Source: Cycas panzhihuaensis (Eukaryota > Cycadophyta). From it: DNA of 64,000 nt. Positions 1 through 10,662 of the stretch are shown in pieces. The stretch lies in the NCBI GenBank assembly GCA_023213395.1, contig CM041465.1, positions 80,917,741-80,981,740 on the forward strand, written 5' to 3'. How positions within the stretch are numbered: the stretch's first letter is position 1; each line of letters starts with the position of its first letter. Made by a program: the position numbers and the translations under genes. The notes under the pieces were generated by a model that saw nothing but the letters and a program-made list of their open reading frames with translations, was not told the DNA's origin and did not search any database.

Positions 1-96
1 CAAGAATACTTTACCACCTCTATAGTTTTTTCAATAAATATCCACCACAACACATCAAACTTTTGTCATTTTTCTTTAACCATAAAGTTGAACCAC

Positions 97-108
97 GCCT
101 TGATACCA
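97..108 (-). other. Primer-binding-site-like sequence of an element running off the left edge
   Basis: On the minus strand this reads TGGTATCAAGGC, close to the initiator-Met tRNA complement TGGTATCAGAGC used by many plant copia and gypsy elements. Two bases to its right a TG starts an LTR-like sequence. The order PBS then LTR on the plus strand means the element is on the minus strand and its body lies left of the window. Confidence 0.45.
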
Positions 109-110
109 AA

Positions 111-590
111 TGATGAGGATAGAATGTAAGGAAAATATTCAATCTCACATGCATAAAATTAAAATAAGGAAAAGCTAAATAATAAGGAGAGTCATTTCAC
201 TTTTAATTTTATTCCATTCTATTCAATCCGCCAAAATACAATATAAAATTATATTTATATAAGTTAAAGTAGATAGCCCAAAAGCTTTTAACCTTAACCC
301 TAAAAACTCCTTAAATACCAAAAATATTAAATAAAACCACACTCCTAAGTTAAGACCTACTAAAAAACTAAACCATTGAGGACTATCACATAAAGTAAAA
401 ACTAGTCTAAAATTAATCACTATTTTTAGACATATAAAATACATCTATTTTTTTTAGCATTTGAAGCATTTTTTTGCTAAAAACTTGTGGGCCCATAATA
501 GGGCCTTTAGCCTAGTCATAGATTATTTTGATTTGTTCTACTCAGATATACCTTTGAGTTAGTGCAAGAATGATTGAATTCTGACCATCA
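111..590 (-). repeat. Probable 5' LTR of a minus-strand element (right end uncertain)
   Basis: The sequence begins TGATGAGG directly after the PBS-like site. A possible matching end, ACCATCA, lies near 590, giving TGAT/ATCA terminal inverted bases. No second copy of this LTR is in the window, so the right boundary is a guess. The interval is AT-rich and non-coding. Confidence 0.35.
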
Positions 591-754
591 AGTAAAAATT
601 TATCCTTTAATTAGTAGACCCTAAAATTTAGAAGAAAAAGACTAAAAAAGTGAAAAGTAGATTAATTTATGATGAAGGCCTGGACACTCTTGCATTAGTA
701 TCATAGTCTAATAATCTTCAACATGAGTGAGAGTTGACCTTATAGATTCATCCT

Positions 755-1203
755 ACCTTAAGGGCAAACCTTGTGTAAGCCTAATATAATATAAATTCTT
801 CTAGAATAATCTTTAATAAGCAACTTTGTGAATATATTTACTAATGATTTATCACTTATATAATCTTCCACATTTAACTTCTATACTTTGACCATCTCCT
901 ACATATAATGGTGTTGTACTTTAACATATTTAGTTTGATTATGAAACTCAAGTTTCTTTAATACTTGATTAGTACTTTAATTATCAATAAATATAGTCAT
1001 TGCACTTATTCAAATATTAAGAACATATAACTTCAACTAAACTACATCACGAGCACTGAATGAGAGTCCTTGGTATGATGCCTTAGTAAAAGATAATATA
1101 ACAAATTCTTATTTCTTTGATTACCAAGAAACTTATCCACCATTAAGACCAAATATATATCTTACAATAAAACTTTTATTATTGGAGTTACCACCCTAAT
1201 TAG
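755..1203 (-). pseudogene. Decayed copia RNase H 3' end (element D)
   Basis: Minus-strand translation shows the end of a Ty1/copia pol. Motifs in order are a KSTSGY-like block reading RYIFGLNGG near 1150-1170, VSW*SKK, then LSFTKASYQGL (equivalent to LSSTEAEY) and ARDVV. Next come NQ-like and FHNQTKYVKVQHHYM (equivalent to H.RTKHI..RYHFIRE), VNIFTKLL (equivalent to ADIFTK), and a terminal LGL. RNase H degrades the RNA of the RNA:DNA hybrid during retrotransposition. Stops interrupt it, for example the tryptophan expected in DADW.G is TAG. The upstream part is cut off by the LTR beginning at 1205. The rest of pol is not found on the far side of that insertion, so D has also lost sequence. Confidence 0.72.
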
Positions 1204-1204
1204 T

Positions 1205-1528
1205 TGTTAGAAATAAGGTGCGAAGCCAATATAAACCCAATAATAAACAAAAAGTATTAAGTGAAATAATAATAAAATAAAGCATAAAAAGAATAAAGTA
1301 TTCATAATTTAATATAAGGAAGGGCTAAACTTTAAATTATATAAAGATGATATACATACTTACAATAAATCTCACAACATATGTGAGAACCTTTACTGAT
1401 AAACTATTATGTGTTGTCACATATTTCTATATGGTACACAACTCAAGATGATATACAATATAATATACAATAAATAAATAAGAGAGAGTAAATGGGATTA
1501 ATCATGTGATTGGATATTACATCCAACA
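1205..1528 (-). repeat. 3' LTR of element M
   Basis: The sequence starts TGTTAGAAAT and ends CCAACA. It aligns along its length with 25025-25366, sharing the blocks AATAATAAAATAAAGC, CATATATTTCTATATGG-like and ATATAATATA. It is AT-rich, with no coding content. Confidence 0.72.
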
Positions 1529-1537
1529 TTCCCCCCT
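1529..1537 (-). other. Polypurine tract of element M
   Basis: On the minus strand this is AGGGGGGAA, immediately before the 3' LTR. It is the expected primer site for plus-strand DNA synthesis. Confidence 0.6.
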
Positions 1538-3602
1538 ATAATAGATAATTATATAAAAATATCATACCAAATAAAAAATATAAGTCTTTAAATTTATTAG
1601 AATAAGTTGTTATAAATAAGATAAACTATTATTGATATCTATATGAAATGAACTCCATCCACCAGACCACATGGGTAATTAACCACTATGACTTCTAGCT
1701 AGTTAGGATGCTTTTTTGTATACATGGTACAATCAGTGCTAAGTCAGCTCCACCCTAGGAATAGACCATCCTACATGTATGAACAAGTAAGTTGAAGAAT
1801 AATACAAGAGTAACATAAATAAAGGGGTCCCACCTCTTAATAATATAGAACAATAAAGTGGCTCTTTGACATCTATGGATAGAAATATATGATAAATGGC
1901 CCTATAGCCTCTCATGCTTTAATGGGTTTACAAGCATACCTCTAAAGACTTAAAAATACCCTAATAGACTATAAATACCTCTACGAATTCCTAATTGCCT
2001 CTATGGGCTTATATATGTATACTAATGAAATGTTATAAACATGATTGAAAAATATATATGACTTAATATTATATAAATGACTCTCTCTAAATGATAAAAT
2101 TTAACAATTTTTTAATAAATATGGATTCTTTAGAGCCTAAAATGGGTTTATGTAATAATTTTTATAATTTTCCCTCCCATTTGGGATATATTTTATTAAG
2201 TTAATGTGCAACAAACAATATGGAACATATGACTAGTCATAATGAAAAAAAAAAAAAAAAACTAAGTTATATATAAAAAAAGAAATTTTGACTTTAGTTT
2301 AGGTTTTATCTTTTAAATTAGCTCCAAAGGATGTCATGAGACTTACCAAACTTTATATCTCTAAACTATGGATCTAACATAACTGATGGGACCAAAGTTA
2401 GATTTTTATGCTCAAGTTATAAGCAAAAAAATTGAAGGTGACTCCTTGAGGGACTAGAAACAGAGGCTTAGCCACTTTTGAGCTAAGATTGAGGTCACAT
2501 GGGTGTTGTATATGATTAGAGGGTGACTGCTAGGGGGCAAACATATTCCAAAATATTATTTAATATGATTTAATTTATTTTTATTAAAAAAAAAAAAAAG
2601 ATACCTATACAATTTAGCATTCATGCCATGTGAAAATAATACTAAAATGTTAATATATCTTCCAAATTTTTATCTAGACATTCAAAATACGTAAATATTA
2701 AGGGCTTTTGTAATTTTCTTCCTCATTGATAGGTTAATCTTTTTTTTATATGATCTTGGGTGGCTATAGTGGTAATTAGATTGTGTTATAGATGAATATT
2801 ACATTTGCCTTTATATCTGTGACATGAAGCTATTAGTGTTGATGTACTTCATCTATGTTTTTATTGTCTACAATGTGTAGGTTAGAATATTTTTTAGTAG
2901 GTGTTTATAATCCATCCATTCTCCTCTTTTGTATAGGTCACTTAAGTCCTCTATGTAGAGACATCTCTACTCCTACTTACCTTTAGTGCATGACTTTCTT
3001 AGAGAGTTTTCATTCCATATATTATTATCTTTTGGCTCAAATCTTGTCTCAATATATTTTCTTCAACATTCATACATTGTTTATAGGAGATTTCATTATA
3101 TGTTATGCTCTTAATTGCTATACAATACCTAAGACTTATATGTGGTCTATTGTCACCTCTTATGCTTTGATATATCCTTCCCTACCCTCCATGATGCATC
3201 TATTGGGCTTTGACATTAACCTTTCACTCAAGGGTTTCATTTAGGGCTATGCTTTCTCTACTAGCTGCCATAGGGACCTATTACTTAAAAATTTATTTTA
3301 TCATTAATGGACCTTTTTCGTATATACTTGGTTAGTTCAACATAAGCAACCTTGATTGTTTAATCATCCCTAGTCTTTGTTAGACACACATAGAAAATGC
3401 CAATGATCTAATTGCAACTCTACTTCTTATGAGAAAATATTAAGTAGTCATGACTTGGATATAGTATATCTTGGTGTAGAGAGCCTTAGTACTATTAACA
3501 TTCTTCTATACATTAGACACTAAATACAACATGTTCCGATGTAAACATAAAGGTAACTATTATGAACCTCCTTAAAAGAAGTAATTAATCAATTGTTATC
3601 GA
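1538..3602. other. Interior of M: no gene recognised
   Basis: AT-rich non-coding DNA with two A-homopolymer runs near 2245-2263 and 2585-2600. The 84-codon frame at 2990-3244 on the plus strand has AT-driven composition (rich in Phe, Ile, Leu, Tyr) and no family resemblance that I can see. The block around 2270-2530 reads like the non-coding leader sequence of other elements here. Confidence 0.5.
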
Positions 3603-3712
3603 AGGTCTCATAGAATGGTTATATCTATTTATAAAAAACGTTATTTTATGTATATAAATATGTATCTAATTTTAAACATTCTTCATCAGTTATTATTTTA
3701 TCAATCAATTAT
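3603..3712 (+). repeat. 5' LTR of O, left piece
   Basis: Aligns with about 23921-24040. Shared blocks include ATGTATCTAATT, CTTCAT followed by TTATTATTTTAT, and the end CAATCAATT. The start is approximate. Confidence 0.6.
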
Positions 3713-4114
3713 TGTTGGAGTTAATAGTCATCACTCCACTCCCACCTTCCAACCAGGAGTACACACCTCATCTTCATCAATTTACACATGTGGGTGCTCA
3801 ACATATGTAGGTAAATTTAAGGTAAGTTTAGTTAATTTAAATTAAGTTTACTTTGAGTTAAGTTATGATTATTTTATTATTATTTAAATTTTAGGGGTTG
3901 AGGAGTTTCCCTCCTCCCCCAAACTATATAATTTGAGGGGTGTGCAACCCTGGCGTCTTTAGACACCACCTTCAATATTGGACATTTATATTACTCTCTT
4001 CTATAACATGGATTGAATATATAAGTTTTATGTGTTTATGCTACTATGCAATATTGATATATTGGTGATTTATTCTATGTTCTGCCATATTCTCCTGCAT
4101 TTTTATTTCCTTCA
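3713..4114 (+). repeat. 5' LTR of R1
   Basis: 402 bp, TG...CA. The partner is 9129-9519. This copy has about 9-12 bp extra near 3810. Confidence 0.93.
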
Positions 4115-4170
4115 TTTTGTATCAAAGCTTAGTTTAGCTGCATTCGTTTTCCTTCATTTGGTATCAAAGT
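4107..4170 (+). other. R1 primer binding site with a duplicated LTR/PBS junction
   Basis: Directly after the LTR, 4117-4128 reads TTGTATCAAAGC, two mismatches from TGGTATCAGAGC. About 43 bp further on the junction recurs: TTCCTTCATTTGGTATCAAAG at about 4150-4170. Either copy could be the functional PBS. The second matches the TGGTATCA core better. Confidence 0.6.
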
Positions 4171-4539
4171 AGGTTTATGATCTATTATTGAAGTTTTCTT
4201 TGAAGAAGAAGGAAGATTTTTTGGCATTCTACAGTAGATCTACATACAAGTAAGCAATATTGGTTATATTCATTTTCTAAAAAAATTATCAATAATTTCT
4301 TATATTTTTTTTATCAGATTTGATTATTCTTGAAGATATACTTGTGCTATAACAAAGATATTTCAGACTTTTTCTAGATTTATATAGGTGCACAGCTGAA
4401 AAACAACAAACATCAAGTTTTCTCACTCTACAGGAAGTTTTATCAATAGATTTTATATATTTCTATCATCTATTTGACATTTTCAAACATATTTCTTCTA
4501 TTTATCCAATACTTTTTCAGATATGCACAGGATTTCAGT

Positions 4540-5320
4540 TGTAAGTAATATTTATTCAAGATTTTTTTTCAGATTTGAGCTATATTTTTTTAGATCTATA
4601 TATTTTTATCATATATTTAGCATTTTTCAAACATGTTTCTGTCTATTTATCTAATATTTTCTCAGCTGTATGAAGGAGATCAACTGCAAGTAATATTTTT
4701 TTCAAAGTTTACTTCAGATCTGCCATATATTCTTCAGATCTACTATAGTTTTTCTTTAGATTTACTACATATTTTTTAGATCTGCTTATTTTACTAAGTA
4801 TTTCACCATTTTCTACTATATTTTGTTCAAATTTGCTATATTTGGTTTAGATCTGTTATATTTACTTCAGATATGTTATAGTGCTCTTTAGATCTACTAC
4901 ATATTTTTCAGATCTTCCTATTTCATTAATTATTTCAACTTTTTTTGGTATATTTATTTCAGATCTATAATATTTGGTTTAGATCTACTATATTTTACTT
5001 CAGATCTGCTAAATATTCTTTAGATCTACTATATATTTTTAGATTTGCTTATTTTATCAAGTATTTTACTATTTTTTGCTATATTTTATTTAGATATGCT
5101 TATTTTTTTACCATTTTTTGGTTTAGTTATTTCAGATTTGTAATATTTTATATAGATCTATAATATTGGCTACAGATCAACCATACTTACTTCAGATCTA
5201 TAATATTTATTAAAGTTTTCTTTTGAATCTGTATACTTTAGCATATATTTGACCATATTTTTAAGTATTTTTTAGATCTGCAAGTTTTGGGTGTATATTT
5301 AACCCAATAAAGCTTTCTAG
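4540..5320 (+). repeat. Degenerate tandem field of TTCAGATCTGCTATATTT-like units
   Basis: About 780 bp in which AGATCT or AGATTT followed by a short A/T run recurs every roughly 18-45 bp, for example near 4591, 4715, 4736, 4780, 4850, 4891, 4960, 4980, 5000, 5022, 5155, 5195 and 5275. Units are interspersed with TTACTTCAGAT. The field is T-rich on the plus strand and lies in the R1 leader between PBS and the captured gene. Spacing is irregular, so this is an old or slippage-expanded array rather than a satellite. Confidence 0.7.
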
Positions 5321-5796
5321 AGAATCATATGCAATAGATATCATCTTTGGAAATTAACCTGCTACAAATCAGCCATAATTGCTTACCAAGTTCTTCTTAG
5401 TTTATTCTTAGATTTAAACATATACATATCTTAGTTCTTTGATATATCTGCTCCAATATTTAAAAAGATCTCAGATACAGGTATATGCATTTCATTTTTC
5501 TCGATATACTTTCTTCAAATTATTTAAAAATTTCTTAGTATTATGACTCTGTTGTATGATTATATTCCTCCATTAAATATTTTTTTTCTATTATTATTTG
5601 AAGAAATTTCTATGAAATCCTAAAGTATATTTAAAAAATTTTAATCACAATACTCATCTTTTATATTTTATATAAATTTATAATCTTTTAAATAATTTTC
5701 TGCTATATTTTATATTTGCTCGATTTGCTGATGAGCCATATCTCTCTTTTACAACCTGCTACAAGGTTGAAAGCATAAAAAAAAAAAAAAAAACAA

Positions 5797-6131
5797 CTAT
5801 CTTCTTCGTTTGAAATTGAAACATCCTTAGTATACATGCGTACATCTCTAATATCTAAAAATCCATTATTTCTGTTTGAAATCCATTTTTTATTTATGAT
5901 GAAATTTACAAAAATAATATTAGCAACATTGTCTTTTAATAGCACAACTCAACAGATATCATAAGTACAATAATACGGTGCATAAGCAGTTTGAGAAATT
6001 TTTTCACTTGTACTCCTACAGCTTTCTTCGCTAGAGATTGTATACAACAATGCTATAGAATGTTTGCCACTTGAAATCAGGTCAATAAAGAATACTACCC
6101 TTGGTGAATTGAATAGCTCCACAATAACCAC
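5797..6131 (-). pseudogene. Unidentified protein-like frame within R1 (one in-frame stop)
   Basis: On the minus strand an ATG at 6131 opens 60 codons, meets TGA at about 5949-5951, then continues in the same frame for about 50 more codons to a T run at about 5795 (an A run on the plus strand). The residue mix (SSEESC, YYCTYD, KDNVANIIF, NNGFLDIRD) looks less AT-driven than surrounding frames. I cannot name a family. It lies downstream of, and on the same strand as, the TOM9-like copy, so it may be part of the same captured segment (3' region) or a second captured fragment. It could also be chance. Confidence 0.35.
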
Positions 6132-6488
6132 TCAATTTACGAAAAGCAACAATCTATTAGGCAGAAATATAGACTATATCTCATAAATCATATCTCATAC
6201 ATCTGAAATGCTAGCTTGAAATCCAACATAAGTCATAGTGTATACGGCATATATTCTCTTTCTACCTCCTCTTCACTTCCTATAGTTCATCCAACACCAC
6301 CAAAATAGGTAGCTGAAGAATTATCAAAAGATCCTCATCACCTCTCTGCATCCTCAACATTTTCTCTCCATACTTCTGCAGCAAGGTACATAGGAGTGCC
6401 TGCTCAACATACACAAGATCTGCAACAGTGTAAACCATAACCTTCTATATTTGTATTTGAGAAGAGAGAACACAACCATCTATAGATA

Positions 6489-6842
6489 TCAGTTCTGTTG
6501 AGCAGGAGGTGCATAAGGAAGGGCACCCAACAAGCTGGCCTACTAGATCTTGAGCTTGGTCAGTTACTATTCACGATCCATCTTGATAATAAAAGGAACA
6601 ACTAGAATTAAGAAAGTAGTGCCAGTAATCCAAGTGGCCTTGCCAGTGCTCCACAACGATTACTTGCTGAAATGAGTTGTATTGGAGGCTGCCCTCTTGG
6701 TTTTATAGAAAATCACTGATTATCTCACCAAGTTGGCAATCTTAGCTATTATCCCATCGTTGTTATTGTTGCTACTTATGGGAAAAACCAGTACCGAACC
6801 TCATCTATCCCTTCTAAAACTACTTTCAGATGCCTGAGACAT
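6489..6842 (-). pseudogene. Captured TOM9/TOM22-like mitochondrial import receptor pseudogene
   Basis: In plants TOM9 (the TOM22 homologue) is a small tail-anchored subunit of the outer-membrane protein translocase that joins receptors to the Tom40 pore. Here a single 118-codon minus-strand frame, ATG 6840-6842 to TGA 6489-6491, keeps the family signature. It has IAKIANLVR, then KRAAS, then STGKATWITGTTFLILVVP (membrane anchor), then IIKMDRE and ASLLGA, and ends APPAQQN. Plant family members are about 95-100 residues, so the length fits with a slightly longer N-terminus. No frameshift is visible, but about seven codons are stops. The pairs TAG TAA and TAG TAG fall where the family has Gln-Gln, so CAG or CAA became TAG or TAA. 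It is antisense to R1 and is a dead copy. The family assignment is from memory of plant TOM9 proteins. Confidence 0.85.
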
Positions 6843-7040
6843 CTTAATGAAATTTGTTACCATGAATTTGAAACTTGCTGCCCTTCTTTCATCTTTAAAC
6901 CCTCTCATTGACCTTAAACCCTGTCGTTACCTTGTTGTCATTCTATAGACCCTCGTGATTCCACAACAGTGGTGGCGTGCTCCATTCACGCATCCCTCTA
7001 CAAATCTCAGCATAGTGGGCAGCACACAGGGGCAGCGTAG
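6843..7040 (-). other. GC-richer segment upstream of the TOM9-like copy
   Basis: Clearly higher in G+C than the rest of R1 and placed where the 5' UTR or promoter of the captured gene would be. It contains GGGCAGCAAG and, near its outer end, GTCTGGGCGG on the plus strand. Composition returns to AT-rich at about 7040, which probably marks the edge of the captured DNA. No reading frame is recognised. Confidence 0.5.
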
Positions 7041-8430
7041 GTCTGGGCGGTGATATCAAGATTTTAATTTTTTTATTTTTATAAAGATTTTAAAAATTTA
7101 ATTATTTTGCATTAAATTTCAATTATGAGTGCTTAAAGGGCTTAAGTCCCATTCACTCTTAGCCCCCAGTCATAAAACATTTTCTCATATGACCTTTAAC
7201 CTGCTTCAAAAGGGGCTTCTCAGTTTTATAATTTTTTTTCTTTATATTTTTTAATTTTTCATTTTACATAGAGTAACTAGAAAAGTTTTGTCATAACTCC
7301 TCACTAAGTCATCAGTTTCTAATGAAACCTATCCCATTGTGTTAGAAATTTTCTGTAGATTGATTTCGACTGGTCATATGACCAATTTGGACCTAATTTG
7401 GCCCAGTTTCAGTTGATTTAAAGTTGATCATTTATTTTTTGAAGCTATTTTAAACTTTTTCATAAAATCATTTTTTTGTCATACTATATCTTATCACCAG
7501 GTGATTATTTTCTACCTGAATCTATTCTATAGTAATATACTTTCAACAAATTTTGTTACGACTTATTTATTTTAATTTTTAGAATTTATTTTAATCATCA
7601 TTTTAATCGACCAAAATGGCACTTTAGTGTTGTTTTTAACATTTTTAAAATATTTTTACATAAAAGTACCTCCTACCATTTTTACTATAACTTTTCTATT
7701 TTGTATCAGAATTCAGTTCCATCAGTTTTTTTGGAAAGATGACTCACTCCCCTTCGAACTGGCACTATTTTTTATAAATTTTAAAGTGTTTTTTATAGAT
7801 TTTCAAATCCATCAAAGTTGTGGTACTTAATAGCCTCTAAATCTGCTATCATTACACATTTTTTATATTATTTCTCAAAAAATTTCAATTGAAAATATAT
7901 TAAGTAGCTCTCTAAACCATATTTGGTCATTTCTTATTGTTTTATAAAGTTTTATTAGCAATTTTATAATATTTTGAGCTCCTTACTCTTGTTTAGCCTA
8001 AAAAAGAGGCTTGTACACTTTGGATCATTAAAATTTGAGTTATAAGAACCCGTTTTCAAAACGGTCAGTTCCATTGGATACATATTTTATTAATCTTCAT
8101 ACTGGTAAAGTTTTATATTATTCTGACATCGTTTAGTACACTTTTAAAGATACTAAACTTGAGTATTTAAGATACACGAATATTACCTTATTCTGACATT
8201 TTATTTTTCATTATTAAAGTTTTAATTCATACTTGCATAATTAAGAGGATCCTTGTTAAATTTAAAATTTACTTATATATTCATCATATTTCAAATTTTA
8301 TCTGAAATTACATCATATAAGTTTGTCATTTATTGATTTTTGGACTTGATAAAATCATACCTTCTATGTAGTAAAGTTCTTTTTGATAAAATGGTACAAT
8401 TTCCTATATTCAATGTGTATGATTTTTCAC
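7041..8430. other. R1 interior without recognisable genes
   Basis: AT-rich. The frame at 7627-7830 (67 codons, Phe/Leu/Ile-rich) has no support. A short run GGTCATATGACC-like near 7370-7385 is palindromic but isolated. Confidence 0.45.
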
Positions 8431-9020
8431 TATAGCACAAGACTATGCAAGATTATTTTATTGCACATGATCTTCTGAAATATTTGTAATATGAATGTGA
8501 TCTTAGTATTAAAATTTTTTTTAGAAAAGATAATGAAGTCTTAGAACTATTATTTTGCACTATAAATGATGATATTGTTTCTAGAGTTTCTCAATTAACA
8601 ACTTCCAAATTTGTATGGGATATTTTGATTTCTACTTATGGGGGAGATACCCTCAATGTATTTGATGTTGATTTTATTGAACATGTGAGACAGGTACCAT
8701 AACATGTGCATTATAATGACAAGACTAAAGAAAATTCTAATTAAATGTATGATCAACTTGTTGCACAAGAGCCTGATCCTCTATTTGAGAGGCAGGATGA
8801 ATCTTATGATATGATAGAGGAGAGTTATGATGATTTGACAATTATTCATAATGTAAAGTTTTCAGAAAACAAAGTTCAAGTTCAAAGTTTTCTTAATGTT
8901 CCCGTTTACAAAGTCAAAGTTACAGCTATATATATACTTTTGAATCAAGCCTCATCTACTTATAACTTTTTTGCACCACTTCATGATAGAAGGACACATG
9001 TTACTAGAAGGTTAAAGTAA
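8430..9020 (+). pseudogene. Decayed copia-type gag remnant of R1
   Basis: Near 8560-8650 the plus strand reads INDDIVSRVSQLTTSKFVWDIL then STYGGD. This fits the UBN2/copia gag pattern in which a small helical domain ends in a conserved W..L motif and an aromatic-Gly pair. After a stop a 91-codon frame (8745-9020) follows with acidic repeats (ERQDESYDMIEESYDDL) and no recognised motif. Gag would form the virus-like particle. No zinc knuckle is seen. R1 therefore descends from a copia-like element but has lost pol. Confidence 0.55.
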
Positions 9021-9117
9021 GTAGATAAAGTTAAAGATAAGAGACAAATTTTAATTTTTTTTTTCAAGTACAAGTTCTATCAGTTTAAAGAGAAGATAAG
9101 TATTCGTGATGATCATT

Positions 9118-9128
9118 AAGAGGGAGAA
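9118..9128 (+). other. Polypurine tract of R1
   Basis: AAGAGGGAGAA lies immediately before the 3' LTR, as expected for plus-strand priming. Confidence 0.85.
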
Positions 9129-9519
9129 TGTTGGAGTTAATAGTCATCACTCCATTGCCACCTTCCAACCAGGAGTACACACCTCATCTTCACTAATTTA
9201 CATATGTAGGTGCTCAATATATGTAAGTAAGTTTAGTTAATTTATGTTAAGTTTACTTTGAGTTAAGTTATGATTATTTTACTATTATTTAAATTTTAGG
9301 GGTTGAGGAATTTTCCTCCTCCCACAAACTATATAATTTGAGGGGTGTACAACCCTGGTGTCTTTAAACACCGCCTTCAATATTGGACATTTGTATTACT
9401 CTCTTCTACAACATGGATTGAATATACAAGTTTTATCTGTTTATGCTACTATGCAACATTGATGTATTGCTGATTTATTCTATGTTCTGCCCTATTCTCA
9501 TGCATTTTTATTTCCTTCA
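9129..9519 (+). repeat. 3' LTR of R1
   Basis: 391 bp. It pairs with 3713-4114 and is followed by the target duplication ATTAT. Confidence 0.93.
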
Positions 9520-9607
9520 ATTATTTGGTTTTTCAACTAATAATATCTCAAGTCTTGTCATGTACTTCATAAATTTGGTAGTGTCCTCAAGTTATGAAGA
9601 AGGTTCA
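9520..9607 (+). repeat. 5' LTR of O, right piece
   Basis: Continues the LTR interrupted by R1. It matches 24046-24147 (TTTGGT.TTT, ACTAAT, TATCTCAAG-like, CCTCAAGTTATGAAGAAGGTT) and ends TTCA. Confidence 0.65.
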
Positions 9608-9614
9608 TAATAAT

Positions 9615-9627
9615 TGGTATTAGAGCC
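9615..9627 (+). other. Primer binding site of O
   Basis: TGGTATTAGAGCC differs at one position from the initiator-Met tRNA complement. It sits 7 bp after the LTR end. Confidence 0.75.
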
Positions 9628-9979
9628 TTGATCTTGCTATTGTGGGGAGGAAAGAAATATAATATATCATAAGATAAATTAAAATACTCTCAGAGGAAGA
9701 AGAGTCATCTAATTAAAAACTAAATCATAATACTAGGTGATTCTATATTAAACATTAATAGAAGCCACAACAAGCATATACAATTCATGCCAATGTGGTA
9801 TTAATCATCCATTAATTTTCCTAACTATTTGTCATATTTTCATATACATCCCATTTTGTTTATATATTAATGGTCATCCTTATTCTAATATTTACGACCA
9901 TAACTAATATACATAAATGTTTGTACCTTTGTAATTACTATATGGTATTTTCATAACTATTATTTATCAATGTCTACAA

Positions 9980-10044
<65 letters not shown>

Positions 10045-10556
10045 AATAATAGTGTAAATTAGAAGTGACCATTAGCAAATAACAATATGTATAATTAGTC
10101 AATAGAATGCTATTGTAAATCATGAAATTAACGTATTAAATTTTAGCCTACATATATATAATCTATAATCTGGCATAGAGTGCATACTAATACACCATCT
10201 AAGCCAACTAAAAATATATATATACAACATTCCATAGTTGACAAAAGGGTCAAGATAGACTTGAGTCATAATTAGATAAGTATTTTACTCAATATGAGTA
10301 TCTATAATTTGGGTGTATCCACATGTCTTATGGGTGTGTTTGTAGGACATCTATCCATTTCATAGGCATTGCCAATTAGTTTTATATAGTGTTATATCTA
10401 TGTGGGTATAATAGTATATTAGTTATCCATATTTCATCTAGCCATGCATGCATAGTGCATTTCATATGCAAGAAATCCATGTGCATCTATAATTGACCTA
10501 TATATCTACATTTATGTGTCTATCATTAGGCTTTATCCCTATATTTCTATAATTAT
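9628..10556. other. Leader of O: no gene recognised
   Basis: AT-rich, non-coding, with a TA microsatellite. It is interrupted by A after 10561 and resumes at 21371. Confidence 0.5.
9980..10042. repeat. (TA)n microsatellite, about 31 units
   Basis: Uninterrupted TA dinucleotides over about 62 bp. Confidence 0.98.
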
Positions 10557-10561
10557 CTCTA

Positions 10562-10648
10562 TGTCATAGGTTGCCGTTATACCAAAAGCCCCAGGGTGAT
10601 TTTGGGAAGAGGACTTCCTTATGATAGTTAGCGTCATGCACTCTAACA
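10562..10648 (-). repeat. 3' LTR of A (87 bp)
   Basis: On the minus strand it starts TGTTAGAG and ends TATGACA. It pairs with 21279-21365. This size falls in or below the usual TRIM range. Confidence 0.92.
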
Positions 10649-10662
10649 CTCCCCCATCATAA
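10649..10662 (-). other. Polypurine tract of A
   Basis: On the minus strand this reads ATGATGGGGGAG up to the LTR. Confidence 0.8.

Larger units (their letters stand above)
3713..9519 (+). mobile_element. R1: LTR retrotransposon, complete structure, non-autonomous
   Basis: R1 is bounded by LTRs 3713-4114 and 9129-9519, both starting TGTTGGAG and ending TTCCTTCA, and flanked by the duplication ATTAT (3708-3712 and 9520-9524). By eye the LTRs differ at roughly 27 positions in about 390, plus one indel. A degenerate PBS follows the left LTR and a polypurine tract precedes the right one. Removing R1 rejoins the LTR of O, whose unbroken copy near 24040-24050 serves as the empty site. The interior holds a T-rich tandem repeat field, an antisense host-gene copy and a decayed gag-like stretch. 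No protease, integrase or reverse transcriptase is recognisable. Confidence 0.93.

Noticed and set aside
2990-3244. 84-codon hydrophobic frame in M
   Set aside because: Phe/Ile/Tyr/Leu content follows from T-rich DNA. No homologous context and no start-site support.
6340-6425. Minus-strand AGTPMYLAAEVWRE, resembling the kinase APE region or histone H2A
   Set aside because: Only about 14 residues, framed by stops, and the neighbouring residues fit neither family. It is more likely the 3' region of the captured TOM9-like gene.
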